DNA of 64,000 nucleotides from Bradyrhizobium sp. CCGUVB1N3 (lineage in GTDB: Bacteria > Pseudomonadota > Alphaproteobacteria > Rhizobiales > Xanthobacteraceae), in assembly GCF_024199925.1 (NCBI RefSeq), contig NZ_JANADR010000001.1, positions 1,116,001 through 1,180,000 of the forward strand, given 5' to 3'. Below are positions 16,881 through 25,345 of this stretch, one piece after another. Under the pieces are notes generated by a model. It was not told the origin of the DNA. It did not search any database and was given only the letters and a program-made list of their open reading frames with translations. The position numbers and the translations under genes were made by a program. Every line of letters starts with the position of its first letter. Within the stretch, counting starts at the first letter, position 1.

Positions 16881-16899
16881 AGACTTCTTCAACAGCCTG
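16881..16899. repeat. IS right terminal inverted repeat
   Basis: AGACTTCTTCAACAGCCTG, the exact complement of the left end. It is followed by TTAG at 16900-16903, the second copy of the target duplication. Confidence 0.9.
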
Positions 16900-16903
16900 T
16901 TAG

Positions 16904-16946
16904 GGCGCTCGGCATTCCCGTCGTCAGCATCGAGGCGTTCTTCTAA
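16904..16946 (+). pseudogene. pncA: Detached 3' end of pncA
   Basis: Joined to the sequence left of the IS, this fragment reads RALGIPVVSIEAFF followed by TAA, a standard nicotinamidase C-terminus. It is now separated from its gene by the IS. The TAA lies 2 nt before the ATG of the hydrolase gene. Confidence 0.85.
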
Positions 16947-16948
16947 AG

Positions 16949-18073
16949 ATGGCGCAAGCGACCAAGAAACCGCCGACGCCTACAGGATCCGGGCCGGGCC
17001 CGGATGATCCGCTGCTGTGGCCGTTTGCAGCAGCTAAAGTCGCCATGGATGCCGCGTTCTGGTGGCTGGAGCGCAGCTCGCCCGAACCGCGCGAGACGGA
17101 GCTGCCCTGGACCACGCCCAGCAAGGTCGCGCTGGAGCTCGCGACCATGCGCCTGCGCGACTCTACGACAAAGCGCACCGGCCCTGCGGCGCTGGTCTGC
17201 GCGCCCTATGCCCTGCACCGCGCGCTGATCGCCGATTTTGCGCCCGGTCACAGCGTCGTGGAGTCTCTGCATAAGGGCGGGGTCGATCGGGTCTATCTCA
17301 CGGACTGGCGCTCGGCGTCATCAGAGATGCGCTATCTCTCGATCGACAGCTATCTCGGCGACCTCAACGTTGCGATCGACGAGATTGGTGCGCCGGTCGA
17401 CCTCATCGGCCTGTGTCAGGGCGGCTGGCTGTCGCTGCTCTACGCCGCGCGCTTCCCGGACAAGGTGCGCCGCCTGGTGCTGGTCGGCGCGCCCGTTGAT
17501 CTCGCGATCGAGTCCGCATTGTCGCGGCTCGCGCGCAATGCGCCGGAGCTGGTCTACGACCAGCTCGTGGCGCGCGGCGGCGGCAATGTCAGCGGCGAGG
17601 AGATGCTGCGCTTCTGGTCGAGGTCGCTAAGTCCTGAAGATATCGCGGTCGCGTTGCAGAGGAGCCTGGCGGACGAGGGCGGTGCTGAGCTCCTCGAACG
17701 CTTCAACCGCTGGAACGAGGAGACGCTCAATCTGCCGGGCAGCTATTATCTCCAGATCGTCAACTGGATCTTCCGCGAGAACCGGATCGCGGCGGGAGAC
17801 TTCGTCGCGCTCGGCAGACGAATCGATTTGAAGGATGTGAGAGCGCCCATCTTCCTGCTCGCCGGGCTCGACGACGAGGTCGTGCCGGCAACGCAGGCGC
17901 TGGCGACGGCTGATCTCGTGGGCACGCCCCCGGTGTTCATCGCGGCGGCATCGGAGCCGTCGGATCATCTCGGGCTGTTCATGGGCGCGCGGACCCATGC
18001 TCATGCCTGGCCGCGCATCACCGAATGGCTGCGTTCCGATCTCGGCGGCGGCGTTCTCGCGCGCAGGGCCTGA
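16949..18073 (+). CDS. PhaC-like alpha/beta hydrolase
   Basis: 374 residues. The nucleophile motif is GLCQGG with Cys156, the PhaC-type lipase box (G-x-C-x-G-G) rather than the Ser box of ordinary hydrolases. Asp in AGLDDEVVPATQ and His in EPSDHLGLFMG complete the triad. 'VDRVYLTDWRSAS' and 'YVYDQ'-like ELVYDQLVARGGG also fit the polyhydroxyalkanoate synthase fold. It is close to class III PhaC in length and shorter than class I enzymes, so it could be a PHA synthase-like acyltransferase or a depolymerase relative. It was the second gene of a pncA operon; the IS now supplies or removes its upstream transcription. Confidence 0.75.
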   Translation: MAQATKKPPTPTGSGPGPDDPLLWPFAAAKVAMDAAFWWLERSSPEPRETELPWTTPSKVALELATMRLRDSTTKRTGPAALVCAPYALHRALIADFAPGHSVVESLHKGGVDRVYLTDWRSASSEMRYLSIDSYLGDLNVAIDEIGAPVDLIGLCQGGWLSLLYAARFPDKVRRLVLVGAPVDLAIESALSRLARNAPELVYDQLVARGGGNVSGEEMLRFWSRSLSPEDIAVALQRSLADEGGAELLERFNRWNEETLNLPGSYYLQIVNWIFRENRIAAGDFVALGRRIDLKDVRAPIFLLAGLDDEVVPATQALATADLVGTPPVFIAAASEPSDHLGLFMGARTHAHAWPRITEWLRSDLGGGVLARRA

Positions 18074-18098
18074 GCGGTATCACCGGACGGCGCCGGTC

Positions 18099-18112
18099 TT
18101 GATCCCGGTCAA
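18099..18112. promoter_or_regulatory. FixK/FNR-type box upstream of the cytochrome c gene
   Basis: TTGATCCCGGTCAA fits TTGAY-N4-RTCAA. It lies 45 nt before the ATG at 18158, where a class II activator site is expected, and suggests low-oxygen induction. Confidence 0.6.
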
Positions 18113-18157
18113 AGCCGTCGGAGTGACATGGAGCCTAGAGTGTGACGTGGAGGCTCC

Positions 18158-18865
18158 ATGAGGCTCAGCACGCTCTTGGCCGCTCTGGTGCTCGCGACTG
18201 CCTCGCTGTCGCAGGCGCTCGCGCAGGCCGACAACATGCGCGCCGACAAGGCGATGTCCGAGCTAATGGGCGCTCTTCAGCTCCAGCACATCAAATTGTG
18301 GTCCGCCGGTCGTCTCGGCAACTGGCCGCTTGCGACCTATGAGCTCAACCAGATCGAAGCCGGCCTCGGGCGTGTGGCGCAACCGGCGGGCCGCGCCGAT
18401 CAAGCCGCCGCGGCCGTTCAGGCCTTGCGCAGTGCCGTCGATGCCAAGGACGCGACGGTGTTCACCAAGGCCTATGGTGATCTGACCAATGCCTGCAATG
18501 CCTGCCACCGCGCCGAGGGATATGGCTTCATCACGCTTCAGGTGCCGACGAGTTCGCCTTTCACGGATCAGCTCTTCGTCGACCAACTCGCCGAGGCGCG
18601 CTGGCTTGCGCGCTCGATCTGCGGCAACTGCCATGTGGTTTTCGACAAGCCGAACGATCGGCCGGAGTCGCGCATTCCGGCGCCGAGCTTCCCCGACCTC
18701 GCAAGCCGGCCGTCATTCTCCAGCGACGACCTCAGGCAGCTCCTCACCTCCGGTCATCGTTACCTCGGACCGAACCAGTCCATGCCGAACCCGCGGCTTG
18801 CCAGCCATCAGGTCGAGGCCATCGTCGCGTTGTTCGAGACGCAACGTGCCGAACGCGCCCGGTAG
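18158..18865 (+). CDS. Periplasmic dihaem cytochrome c family protein
   Basis: 235 residues with a Sec signal peptide (MRLSTLLAALVLATASLSQALA). Two haem-binding motifs: CNACH at 113-117 and CGNCH at 155-159. The first half is helical ('MSELMGALQLQHIKLWSAGRLGNWPLATYEL') and ends in its CxxCH, as in cytochrome c'-type four-helix bundles. The second half is a monohaem class I-like domain with a possible axial Met in PNQSMPNP. It is a likely periplasmic electron carrier. GGAGG lies five nt before the ATG. A FixK/FNR box upstream suggests microaerobic expression. Confidence 0.82.
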   Translation: MRLSTLLAALVLATASLSQALAQADNMRADKAMSELMGALQLQHIKLWSAGRLGNWPLATYELNQIEAGLGRVAQPAGRADQAAAAVQALRSAVDAKDATVFTKAYGDLTNACNACHRAEGYGFITLQVPTSSPFTDQLFVDQLAEARWLARSICGNCHVVFDKPNDRPESRIPAPSFPDLASRPSFSSDDLRQLLTSGHRYLGPNQSMPNPRLASHQVEAIVALFETQRAERAR

Positions 18866-18986
18866 GGGCCGCCTCCACGCTATTCCGCCAAAGGAACGGC
18901 CGCGGCATCCACGGGGTGCGGCGGCCGGAAGTGGAGTAGGGAGGATGTTTAGCAGAGCGGTTATGCATGATTGGGAATTGCGTGCA

Positions 18987-19000
18987 TTGATCCACGTCAA
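18987..19000. promoter_or_regulatory. FixK/FNR-type box upstream of nadE
   Basis: TTGATCCACGTCAA fits TTGAY-N4-RTCAA and lies 44 nt before the nadE ATG, nearly the same distance as at the cytochrome c gene. Confidence 0.6.
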
Positions 19001-19044
19001 TCGGCTAAGAATGGTTCGCAACTGAACGGAAGGTCCCGCGCGCC

Positions 19045-21078
19045 ATGAGCTTTCACTCGATCTACGCCCACGGGTTTGCGCGCGTGGCCGCCTGCGTCAC
19101 CACCTCGCATGTGGCCGATCCCGCCGCCAATGCGAAGGCGATCGTCGCGGCCGCGGGCGCCTGCCATCAGCAGTCGGTGGCGGTCGCCGTGTTCCCTGAA
19201 CTGTGCCTGTCCGGCTATGCGATCGAAGATCTCGTCATGCAGGACCCGCTGCTCGATGCGGTCGAGCGGGGCCTTGAGGTGATCGTCGAGGCGTCGTCGG
19301 CCCTGATGACCGTGCTGATCGTCGGCGCGCCGCTGCGCCATGGCGCGCGCATCTACAATTGCGCGGTCGCTATCCATCGCGGCGGCATTCTGGGCGTCGT
19401 TCCCAAGACTTATCTGCCGACCTATCGCGAGTTCTACGAAGGCCGCCACTTTGCCTCCGGCGCCGGGATCGTGGGTGAGGAGATCGCGGTCGGCGGCGTG
19501 CGCGCGCCGTTCGGCGTCGATCTGCTGTTCGCGGCGGAGGACGTCACGGGCCTGACAATCGGTGTCGAGATCTGCGAGGACATGTGGATCCCGGTGACGC
19601 CAGCCTCAGAGCTGGCGCTTGCCGGTGCGAGCGTGCTGATCAACCTCTCCGGCAGTCCGATCACGATCGGCCGCGCGCGGTCGCGCGCGCTACTCTGCCA
19701 ATCGACCTCCGCGCGCTGCCTCGCCGCCTATGTTTATGCGGCCGCGGGCGCCGGCGAGTCGACGACCGATCTGGCCTGGGACGGCCAGACCTCGATCCAC
19801 GAGAACGGCGTGCTGCTGGCCGAGGGCGAGCGGTTTCGGCAGGGCGGACAGATCACGACCGCCGACGTCGATCTCGACCTGCTGCGGCAGGAGCGTTCGC
19901 TGATGGGAACGTTCGACGACAATCGTCGTCAGCGCGAGGCAAGCTTCCGCAAGATCACCTTTGCCTTGAAGCCACCGGTTGGCGATATCGGCTTCCTGCG
20001 CAAGGTCGAGCGCTTCCCCTTCGTGCCGAGCGACGAGCATCTGCTCGAGCAGGACTGCTATGAGGCCTACAACATCCAGGTCGCCGGTCTCGTGCAGCGG
20101 ATGCGTGCGACGGGGACAAAACGCGTCGTGATCGGCGTGTCGGGCGGGCTCGATTCCACCCACGCCCTGATCGTCGCGGCCAAGGCGATCGACCTGCTCG
20201 GTCTGCCGCGCGAAAACATCCTCGCCTACACCATGCCGGGCTTTGCCACCGGCAGCGAGAGCAAGACCAACGCGCTCGCGCTGATGAAGGCGTTGCAGAC
20301 GACCTGGCAGGAGCTCGACATCCGCACCACGGCGACGCAGATGCTGAAGGACATCGGTCATCCCTTCGGCAAGGGCGAGAAGGTCTACGACATCACCTTC
20401 GAGAACGTGCAGGCGGGGTTGCGCACGGACTATCTGTTCCGCCTCGCCAACCATCACGGCGGCATCGTCATCGGCACCGGCGACCTGTCGGAACTCGCGC
20501 TCGGCTGGTGCACCTATGGCGTCGGCGACCAGATGGCACATTACAACGTCAATGCAGGCGTGCCAAAAACGCTGATCCAGCATCTGATCCGCTGGGTGAT
20601 AGCATCGAAGCAGTTCAGCGATGACGTCAACCATACGCTTGCGTCGATCCTCGCGGCCGAAATCTCGCCCGAGCTGGTGCCGGTCAAGCCGGGCGAGAAG
20701 CCGCAGAGCACGGAGGCCGCGATCGGGCCGTACGAGCTGCAGGATTTCAACCTGTTCTACACGCTGCGCTACGGGTTCCGCCCGTCCAAGATCGCCTTCC
20801 TGTCGCTGCATGCGTGGAAGGATGTTGCCGGGGGCGAGTGGCCGCCGGCGTTCCCGAGCGATCGGCGCAAGGCTTATGCGCTGGCCGACATCCGCCACTG
20901 GCTCGAAGTGTTCCTGCGGCGGTTCTTTGCCTTCAGCCAGTTCAAGCGTTCGGCGATGCCCAACGGTCCAAAGGTCTCGGCCGGCGGCTCGCTGTCGCCA
21001 CGCGGCGACTGGCGTGCGCCATCCGACTCCAGCGCCGCTGCCTGGCTCGACGACCTCGAGCGCAACGTACCCAAGTGA
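19045..21078 (+). CDS. nadE: Glutamine-dependent NAD synthetase
   Basis: 677 residues, the length of the two-domain enzyme. The N-terminal glutaminase (nitrilase-like) domain has Glu52 in FPELCLSGY, Lys in VVPKTYLPTYREF, and Cys in GVEICEDMW. The C-terminal synthetase domain has the pyrophosphate-binding motif SGGLDST near 366 and 'GTGDLSELALGWCTYGVGD'. It makes NAD from nicotinate adenine dinucleotide, Gln and ATP in the cytoplasm. With pncA nearby this looks like a loose NAD locus. The FixK/FNR box 44 nt upstream links it to oxygen-regulated metabolism. Confidence 0.95.
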   Translation: MSFHSIYAHGFARVAACVTTSHVADPAANAKAIVAAAGACHQQSVAVAVFPELCLSGYAIEDLVMQDPLLDAVERGLEVIVEASSALMTVLIVGAPLRHGARIYNCAVAIHRGGILGVVPKTYLPTYREFYEGRHFASGAGIVGEEIAVGGVRAPFGVDLLFAAEDVTGLTIGVEICEDMWIPVTPASELALAGASVLINLSGSPITIGRARSRALLCQSTSARCLAAYVYAAAGAGESTTDLAWDGQTSIHENGVLLAEGERFRQGGQITTADVDLDLLRQERSLMGTFDDNRRQREASFRKITFALKPPVGDIGFLRKVERFPFVPSDEHLLEQDCYEAYNIQVAGLVQRMRATGTKRVVIGVSGGLDSTHALIVAAKAIDLLGLPRENILAYTMPGFATGSESKTNALALMKALQTTWQELDIRTTATQMLKDIGHPFGKGEKVYDITFENVQAGLRTDYLFRLANHHGGIVIGTGDLSELALGWCTYGVGDQMAHYNVNAGVPKTLIQHLIRWVIASKQFSDDVNHTLASILAAEISPELVPVKPGEKPQSTEAAIGPYELQDFNLFYTLRYGFRPSKIAFLSLHAWKDVAGGEWPPAFPSDRRKAYALADIRHWLEVFLRRFFAFSQFKRSAMPNGPKVSAGGSLSPRGDWRAPSDSSAAAWLDDLERNVPK

Positions 21079-21108
21079 GGAACACGAACGAAAAAAGAGG
21101 ATAGGCTG

Positions 21109-21495
21109 ATGGCGGCCGTGCCTTGGCCGGAAACGGCCAACGATCACACCGGGGTCGTCAACGGCCTCTATATGTTCGAGATCGAGATGCGCGACGGCAA
21201 GCGCGGCCAGGCCAAGGGCGTCGCCGTGCTCTGCGACGGCCGCATCATGGGCGGCGACAGCTATTTCTACTATACCGGCCACTACACCTTCCGGAACGGC
21301 AAGTGGCGCGGCGAGATGACGGTCAATCAGCACACCGAGGCGGTCGGCAAGTCGCTGGCGTTCGCCGGCAAGGAGGTCACCTGCGGTTTCTCCGGCGGCT
21401 ATTCCGCCGGCGGCGCCGAGGTCGAAGGCATGGCGCTGGTCGGCAAGACCAGTGTGAGCTTCACGGCGCGGCTGACGCTGAAAGAGGCGATGTAG
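21109..21495 (+). CDS. GrlR-like small regulatory/beta-barrel protein
   Basis: 128 residues. 'VVNGLYMFEIEMRDGKRGQA', 'VAVLCDGRIMGGDSYFYYTG' and 'NGKWRGEMTVNQHT' follow the GrlR fold, an 8-stranded barrel first known as a type III secretion regulator; stand-alone homologues are common in alphaproteobacteria without such systems. No signal peptide. It follows nadE by 30 nt with its own GAGGA, so the two are probably co-transcribed. Its role here is unknown. Confidence 0.7.
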   Translation: MAAVPWPETANDHTGVVNGLYMFEIEMRDGKRGQAKGVAVLCDGRIMGGDSYFYYTGHYTFRNGKWRGEMTVNQHTEAVGKSLAFAGKEVTCGFSGGYSAGGAEVEGMALVGKTSVSFTARLTLKEAM

Positions 21496-21868
21496 GCTTG
21501 GCGGCGTATCGTCGCACATGATCTCAGCCGCATGTGCTCTGAAGAGAGCACGAGGTCCGGAGTGCCTAGGAGTCCGGACCTCGTGACTTCATCCCCCGCC
21601 CCATGAGGCCCCCGCCCATGTGACGCGGCCAGGAAAATGAGATGTGCGTTGGCCGTCGGTCGCGCGGAAATACGCGAAATTGTCGGGCGTTGCTATCCGC
21701 GTCATTACGGACGTGAACTGCTGTCTCAGTGCGACGCACGCGTGTGCTTTGGCCGACGCGATGTCCACATCTACCTGAACGTCTGGAACCTGCCTTTCAC
21801 CGGCATGTCACTGAACTGCGTTAGCGCTGCTCCCCGTCATCACGCGATGGCCAAGGGAGTTCCAGAAC
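21496..21868. other. Intergenic hairpin cluster, no gene
   Basis: Three inverted repeats follow the GrlR-like gene: GCACATG/CATGTGC (21514-21537), GTGCTCT/AGAGCAC (21534-21551), and a 13-bp stem CACGAGGTCCGGA/TCCGGACCTCGTG (21549-21585). The last resembles the palindrome at 30766-30805. They likely end the nadE transcript, though no T-run follows. The rest, to 21868, has no convincing ORF. Confidence 0.55.
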
Positions 21869-22690
21869 ATGTCCGCTGTGCTGCCCGTACTGGGCGCTGC
21901 CCTGTCCATCAGATCGATCCCTGCGCACCGTGACTGGCTCCTCGAACGCCAGCGCGACCTCGAGATTCAGGATTTCTTCCGCGCCGATCTCCTCGACAGC
22001 GATTGGCGTACGACGGCGAGCGAGATCAGGCAGATGCTCGTGGGCCACACCGGCCGTCTCGGCATCCACGGCCCGTTCTGGGGTTTCACGATCGACAGCC
22101 ATGATCCGATGATCCGCCAGGCCGTTACGAAGCGACTGCTCCAGGGCCTCGACGCCGCCGAGTTTCTCGGTGCGACGCAGATGGTGATCCATTCGCCGTT
22201 CACGACCTGGGATCACAACAATCTCGATCTTTATCCTGAAAGCCGCGGCAACCTGGTCGAGCGGGTGCGCGCGACGCTTGCCGAAGTGATCGCGCGCGCC
22301 GAGCAAAGCGGCTGCGAGATCGTGATCGAGAACATCGAGGACAAGGATCCCCGTGATCGCGTGCGCCTCGCGAAAGCGCTCGAAAGCCCAAGGGTGCGCG
22401 TCTCGCTCGATACCGGTCATGCCAACTACGCCCATGTCTCAACAGGCGCGCCGCCGGTCGATTATTACGTCGATGCGGCCGGCGACATGTTGGCGCATGT
22501 GCATCTCCAGGACACCGACGGTTTTGCCGACCGCCATTGGGCGCCGGGGGAAGGCAATATCCGCTGGCCCGCCGTGTTCCGTGCGCTGGGGCGCCTCAAT
22601 TCCAATCCGCGGCTGATCCTCGAACTGCGCAATCACGATCACGTCCGCGCGGGAGCGGCCTATCTCAAGTCGCTCGGTCTCGCTGAATAG
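21869..22690 (+). CDS. Sugar phosphate isomerase/epimerase family TIM barrel
   Basis: 273 residues of the AP-endonuclease-2-like TIM-barrel family. Metal-site candidates: 'IHGPFWGF' , 'MVIHSPFTTWDHN', Glu in 'EIVIENIED', 'VSLDTGHANY', 'AHVHLQDTDG', and Glu in 'LILELRN'. These enzymes isomerise or epimerise keto sugars or cyclitols using a divalent metal. GGGAG lies eight nt before the ATG. It is the first gene of a six-gene operon whose other members are an oligopeptide-type ABC importer, so it probably acts on the imported compound. Confidence 0.82.
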   Translation: MSAVLPVLGAALSIRSIPAHRDWLLERQRDLEIQDFFRADLLDSDWRTTASEIRQMLVGHTGRLGIHGPFWGFTIDSHDPMIRQAVTKRLLQGLDAAEFLGATQMVIHSPFTTWDHNNLDLYPESRGNLVERVRATLAEVIARAEQSGCEIVIENIEDKDPRDRVRLAKALESPRVRVSLDTGHANYAHVSTGAPPVDYYVDAAGDMLAHVHLQDTDGFADRHWAPGEGNIRWPAVFRALGRLNSNPRLILELRNHDHVRAGAAYLKSLGLAE

Positions 22691-22720
22691 CCAATACCAA
22701 CAAGGGCAGGGGTCATCGTC

Positions 22721-24358
22721 ATGAGCAAGCTCACCCGTCGAACCATCCTGAAGTCCGGCGCAGGCGTTGCCGGCACGCTGCTTCTACCGCGGTTCTCGAT
22801 CGCGCAAGGCGACAACCGTCCTTCGGTGACGATCGCGGTGCAGAAGGTGACGAACGCGAACGTGCTCGATGTGCTGCGCGAGCAGTCGAACGTCGGCGAG
22901 CGCGTGTTCTTCTCCTCGATCTGGGAAGGCCTGATCTCGAAGAACTGGCGCGGCAATCTCGAGGCCGTGCCGGGGCTTGCGACCGAATGGCGGCGCATCG
23001 ACGACAAGACCGTCGAGGTGAAGCTTCGTCAGGGCGCGAAATTCCACAATGGCGACGAGCTTACGGCGGAGGACGTTGTCTTCACGTTCAGCCGCGAGCG
23101 CATGTTCGGCGAGACCGAGGCCAAGAGCCGCTCCACAATCCAGGCGTTCGAAAAGATCCCGACGCCGCGGCCCGGCAAGGAATTGCCACCGGACGTTCCG
23201 GCGGTCGCCCGTCGCATCTGGCCGGACCTCGTCCGCGTTGATGCCGTCGACAAGTATACCGTGCGCTTCTACAACGCGACCCCCGACGTCACGATCGAGG
23301 GCCGGCTACAGCGTTACGGTTCCGACATCATGAACCGGCGCGCCTGGGACGAGGCCGCGAGCTATCTCGACTGGGCGCGCAAGCCGATTACGACCGGACC
23401 CTACAAGGTCGTCGAGCTCAAGCCCGACGTATCGCTCACGCTGGAAGCACACGACGAATATTGGGGCGGCCGTCCGCCGCTCAAGCGCATCCGTTTCCTC
23501 GAGGTGCCTGAAGTCGCGAGCCGCATCAACGGACTTCTGTCGGGCGAATATCAGTTCGCCTGCGACATTCCGCCGGACCAGATCGCCGGCATCGAGAAGA
23601 ACGCCGCGTTCGAGGTGCAGGGCGGCACCATCCTCAATCACCGCCTCACCGTGTTCGACAAGAACCACGCCCAGCTCGCCAATCCCCTGGTGCGTCGCGC
23701 CTTCACCCATGCGATCGACCGCCAGGCGATCGTCGACAGCCTGTGGGCCGGCCGCACCCGTGTGCCGAAGGGGCTGCAATGGGAGTTCTACGGCGACATG
23801 TTCATCGCCGACTGGAGCGTGCCGACCTACGATCCGAAGCTCGCGCAGGATCTGTTGAAGCAGGCAAACTACAAGGGCGATCCCATTCCCTATCGCCTGC
23901 TCAACAACTACTACACCAACCAGGTCGCGACTGCGCAGATCCTGGTCGAGATGTGGAAGTCGGCTGGCCTCAACGTGCAGATCGAGACCAAGGAAAACTG
24001 GTCGCAGATCATGGAGCGCGGGGATACGCGCGCGGTGCGCGACTGGTCGAACTCCGCGGCCTTCAACGATCCCGTATCCTCGATGGTCGCCCAGCACGGG
24101 CCGAATGGCCAGCAGCAGCAGATCGGCGAATGGACCAATGCGGAGCTGAACAAGCTCTCGGAGTTCCTGGAGACCTCGACCGATCGCGAGGCCCGCAAGA
24201 AGGCATTCCGTCGCATGCTGGAGATCGCCGAGCGCGAGGACCCCGCCTACACGGTGCTGCATCAGAACGCGACCTTCACCGCCAAGCCGAAGTCGATCAA
24301 ATGGAGGGCGGCGCCGGCATTCGCGATGGACTTCCGCGCCGGCAATTTCGAGGCGTAA
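22721..24358 (+). CDS. Family 5 ABC transporter substrate-binding protein
   Basis: 545 residues. An N-terminal 'TRRTILKSGAGVAGTLLLPRFSIAQG' gives a Tat-type signal with a twin Arg. Family 5 signatures: 'VFFSSIWEGLISKNW..NLEAVPGLATEW', 'LRQGAKFHNGDELTAEDVVFTF', 'ITTGPYKVVELKPDVSLTLEAHDEYWGG'. This family binds peptides, glycosides or nickel. Since the operon starts with a sugar-type isomerase, the ligand may be a sugar derivative. It lies 30 nt after the isomerase gene. Confidence 0.9.
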   Translation: MSKLTRRTILKSGAGVAGTLLLPRFSIAQGDNRPSVTIAVQKVTNANVLDVLREQSNVGERVFFSSIWEGLISKNWRGNLEAVPGLATEWRRIDDKTVEVKLRQGAKFHNGDELTAEDVVFTFSRERMFGETEAKSRSTIQAFEKIPTPRPGKELPPDVPAVARRIWPDLVRVDAVDKYTVRFYNATPDVTIEGRLQRYGSDIMNRRAWDEAASYLDWARKPITTGPYKVVELKPDVSLTLEAHDEYWGGRPPLKRIRFLEVPEVASRINGLLSGEYQFACDIPPDQIAGIEKNAAFEVQGGTILNHRLTVFDKNHAQLANPLVRRAFTHAIDRQAIVDSLWAGRTRVPKGLQWEFYGDMFIADWSVPTYDPKLAQDLLKQANYKGDPIPYRLLNNYYTNQVATAQILVEMWKSAGLNVQIETKENWSQIMERGDTRAVRDWSNSAAFNDPVSSMVAQHGPNGQQQQIGEWTNAELNKLSEFLETSTDREARKKAFRRMLEIAEREDPAYTVLHQNATFTAKPKSIKWRAAPAFAMDFRAGNFEA

Positions 24359-24361
24359 GCC

Positions 24362-25345
24362 GTGTCGCCGCTGGTCAGCATCGAGGCGTTGAGCGTCGCC
24401 TTCAACGGCGTGCCGGTACTGCACGGCGTTGATCTCTCCTTGCGGAAGGGCGAGGCCGTCGGCCTCGTCGGCGAATCCGGATCGGGCAAGTCTGTCACCT
24501 GGCTGGCCGCGCTCGGGCTATTGCCGCGCCACGCGCGCGTCTCGGGCTCGGTGCGGCTGGATGGGTGTGAGATCCTCGGCGCTCCCGCCGCGATACTCGA
24601 TCAGATCAGGGGCGGGCGTGTCGCCATGATCTTTCAGGACCCGGCGAGCGCGCTCAATCCGGTGCTGACTATCCGCAAGCAGCTCTGTGAAGCCCTGGCG
24701 CTGCACCGCGATCTCTCGGGCGACGCGCTGAAGGCGGAAGCGCGGCGGCTGTTCGATCTCGTCGGCATTCCCGACGCGGCGCGGCGGCTCTCGGCCTATC
24801 CGCATGAATTCTCCGGCGGGCAGGTCCAGCGCATCATGATCGCGATGGCGCTGGCCGGAAATCCCGACTTGCTCGTCGCCGACGAGCCGACCACCGCGCT
24901 CGACGCAACTATCCAGGCGCAAATCCTGGAGCTGCTCTCCGCGGTGCGCCGCGAGATGGGCATGGCGATGGTGCTGATCAGCCACGACCTTGGCGTGGTC
25001 GCCGAAAACTGCGACCGCGTCGCCGTGATGTATGCGGGCCGCATTATCGAAGAGGCGCCGGCAGCGGCGCTGTTCGACGATCCCTGGCACCCCTATGCCC
25101 AGGGTCTGATCGGCGCGCTGCCGCCGCTGGACGGGCCGCGTCGCAGACTGACGGCGATTTCCGGGACCGTTCCCGACCCGTCAAAGATGCCGGCGGGCTG
25201 CGCATTTGCGCCGCGCTGCGCTTTGGCAGTCGAGCAGTGCGGCATCAGCACGCCCAGCCTCGCGCCGCTCGGCGATGCGCGCGCCGTGGCCTGCATCCGC
25301 GCCGAGGCCTCGCGTCGTGCGCTGCTTGGGATCGCCGCGGAATGA
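24362..25345 (+). CDS. Oligopeptide-type ABC transporter ATPase (DppD-like)
   Basis: 327 residues from a GTG at 24362, three nt after the binding-protein stop. Walker A GESGSGKS near 37-44, '[16 protein letters not shown]', signature FSGGQVQR and Walker [17 protein letters not shown]. The C-terminus has the Cys-containing motif of Opp/Dpp ATPases ('[14 protein letters not shown]'), which in some relatives binds an Fe-S cluster. Forms a heterodimer with the ATPase encoded at 25342, whose start overlaps this stop (ATGA). Confidence 0.92.
   Translation: MSPLVSIEALSVAFNGVPVLHGVDLSLRKGEAVGLVGESGSGKSVTWLAALGLLPRHARVSGSVRLDGCEILGAPAAILDQIRGGRVAMIFQDPASALNPVLTIRKQLCEALALHRDLSGDALKAEARRLFDLVGIPDAARRLSAYPHEFSGGQVQRIMIAMALAGNPDLLVADEPTTALDATIQAQILELLSAVRREMGMAMVLISHDLGVVAENCDRVAVMYAGRIIEEAPAAALFDDPWHPYAQGLIGALPPLDGPRRRLTAISGTVPDPSKMPAGCAFAPRCALAVEQCGISTPSLAPLGDARAVACIRAEASRRALLGIAAE

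Larger units (their letters stand above)
15412..16899. mobile_element. IS5-family-like insertion sequence, 1488 bp, complete
   Basis: Both ends carry the same 19-bp inverted repeat, CAGGCTGTTGAAGAAGTCT, and the element is flanked by TTAG duplications, as seen for IS5-group elements that target YTAR-like tetranucleotides. It encodes a DDE transposase (15719-16822) and a small coupled second ORF that now has an internal stop. The precise ends and intact transposase suggest a recent insertion. It splits pncA near its 3' end and separates it from the hydrolase gene. Group assignment within the IS5 family is not possible by eye. Confidence 0.9.

Noticed and set aside
19690..21519. 609-codon ORF antisense to nadE
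   Set aside because: nadE is full length with all catalytic motifs; the antisense ORF lacks a ribosome site and domains.
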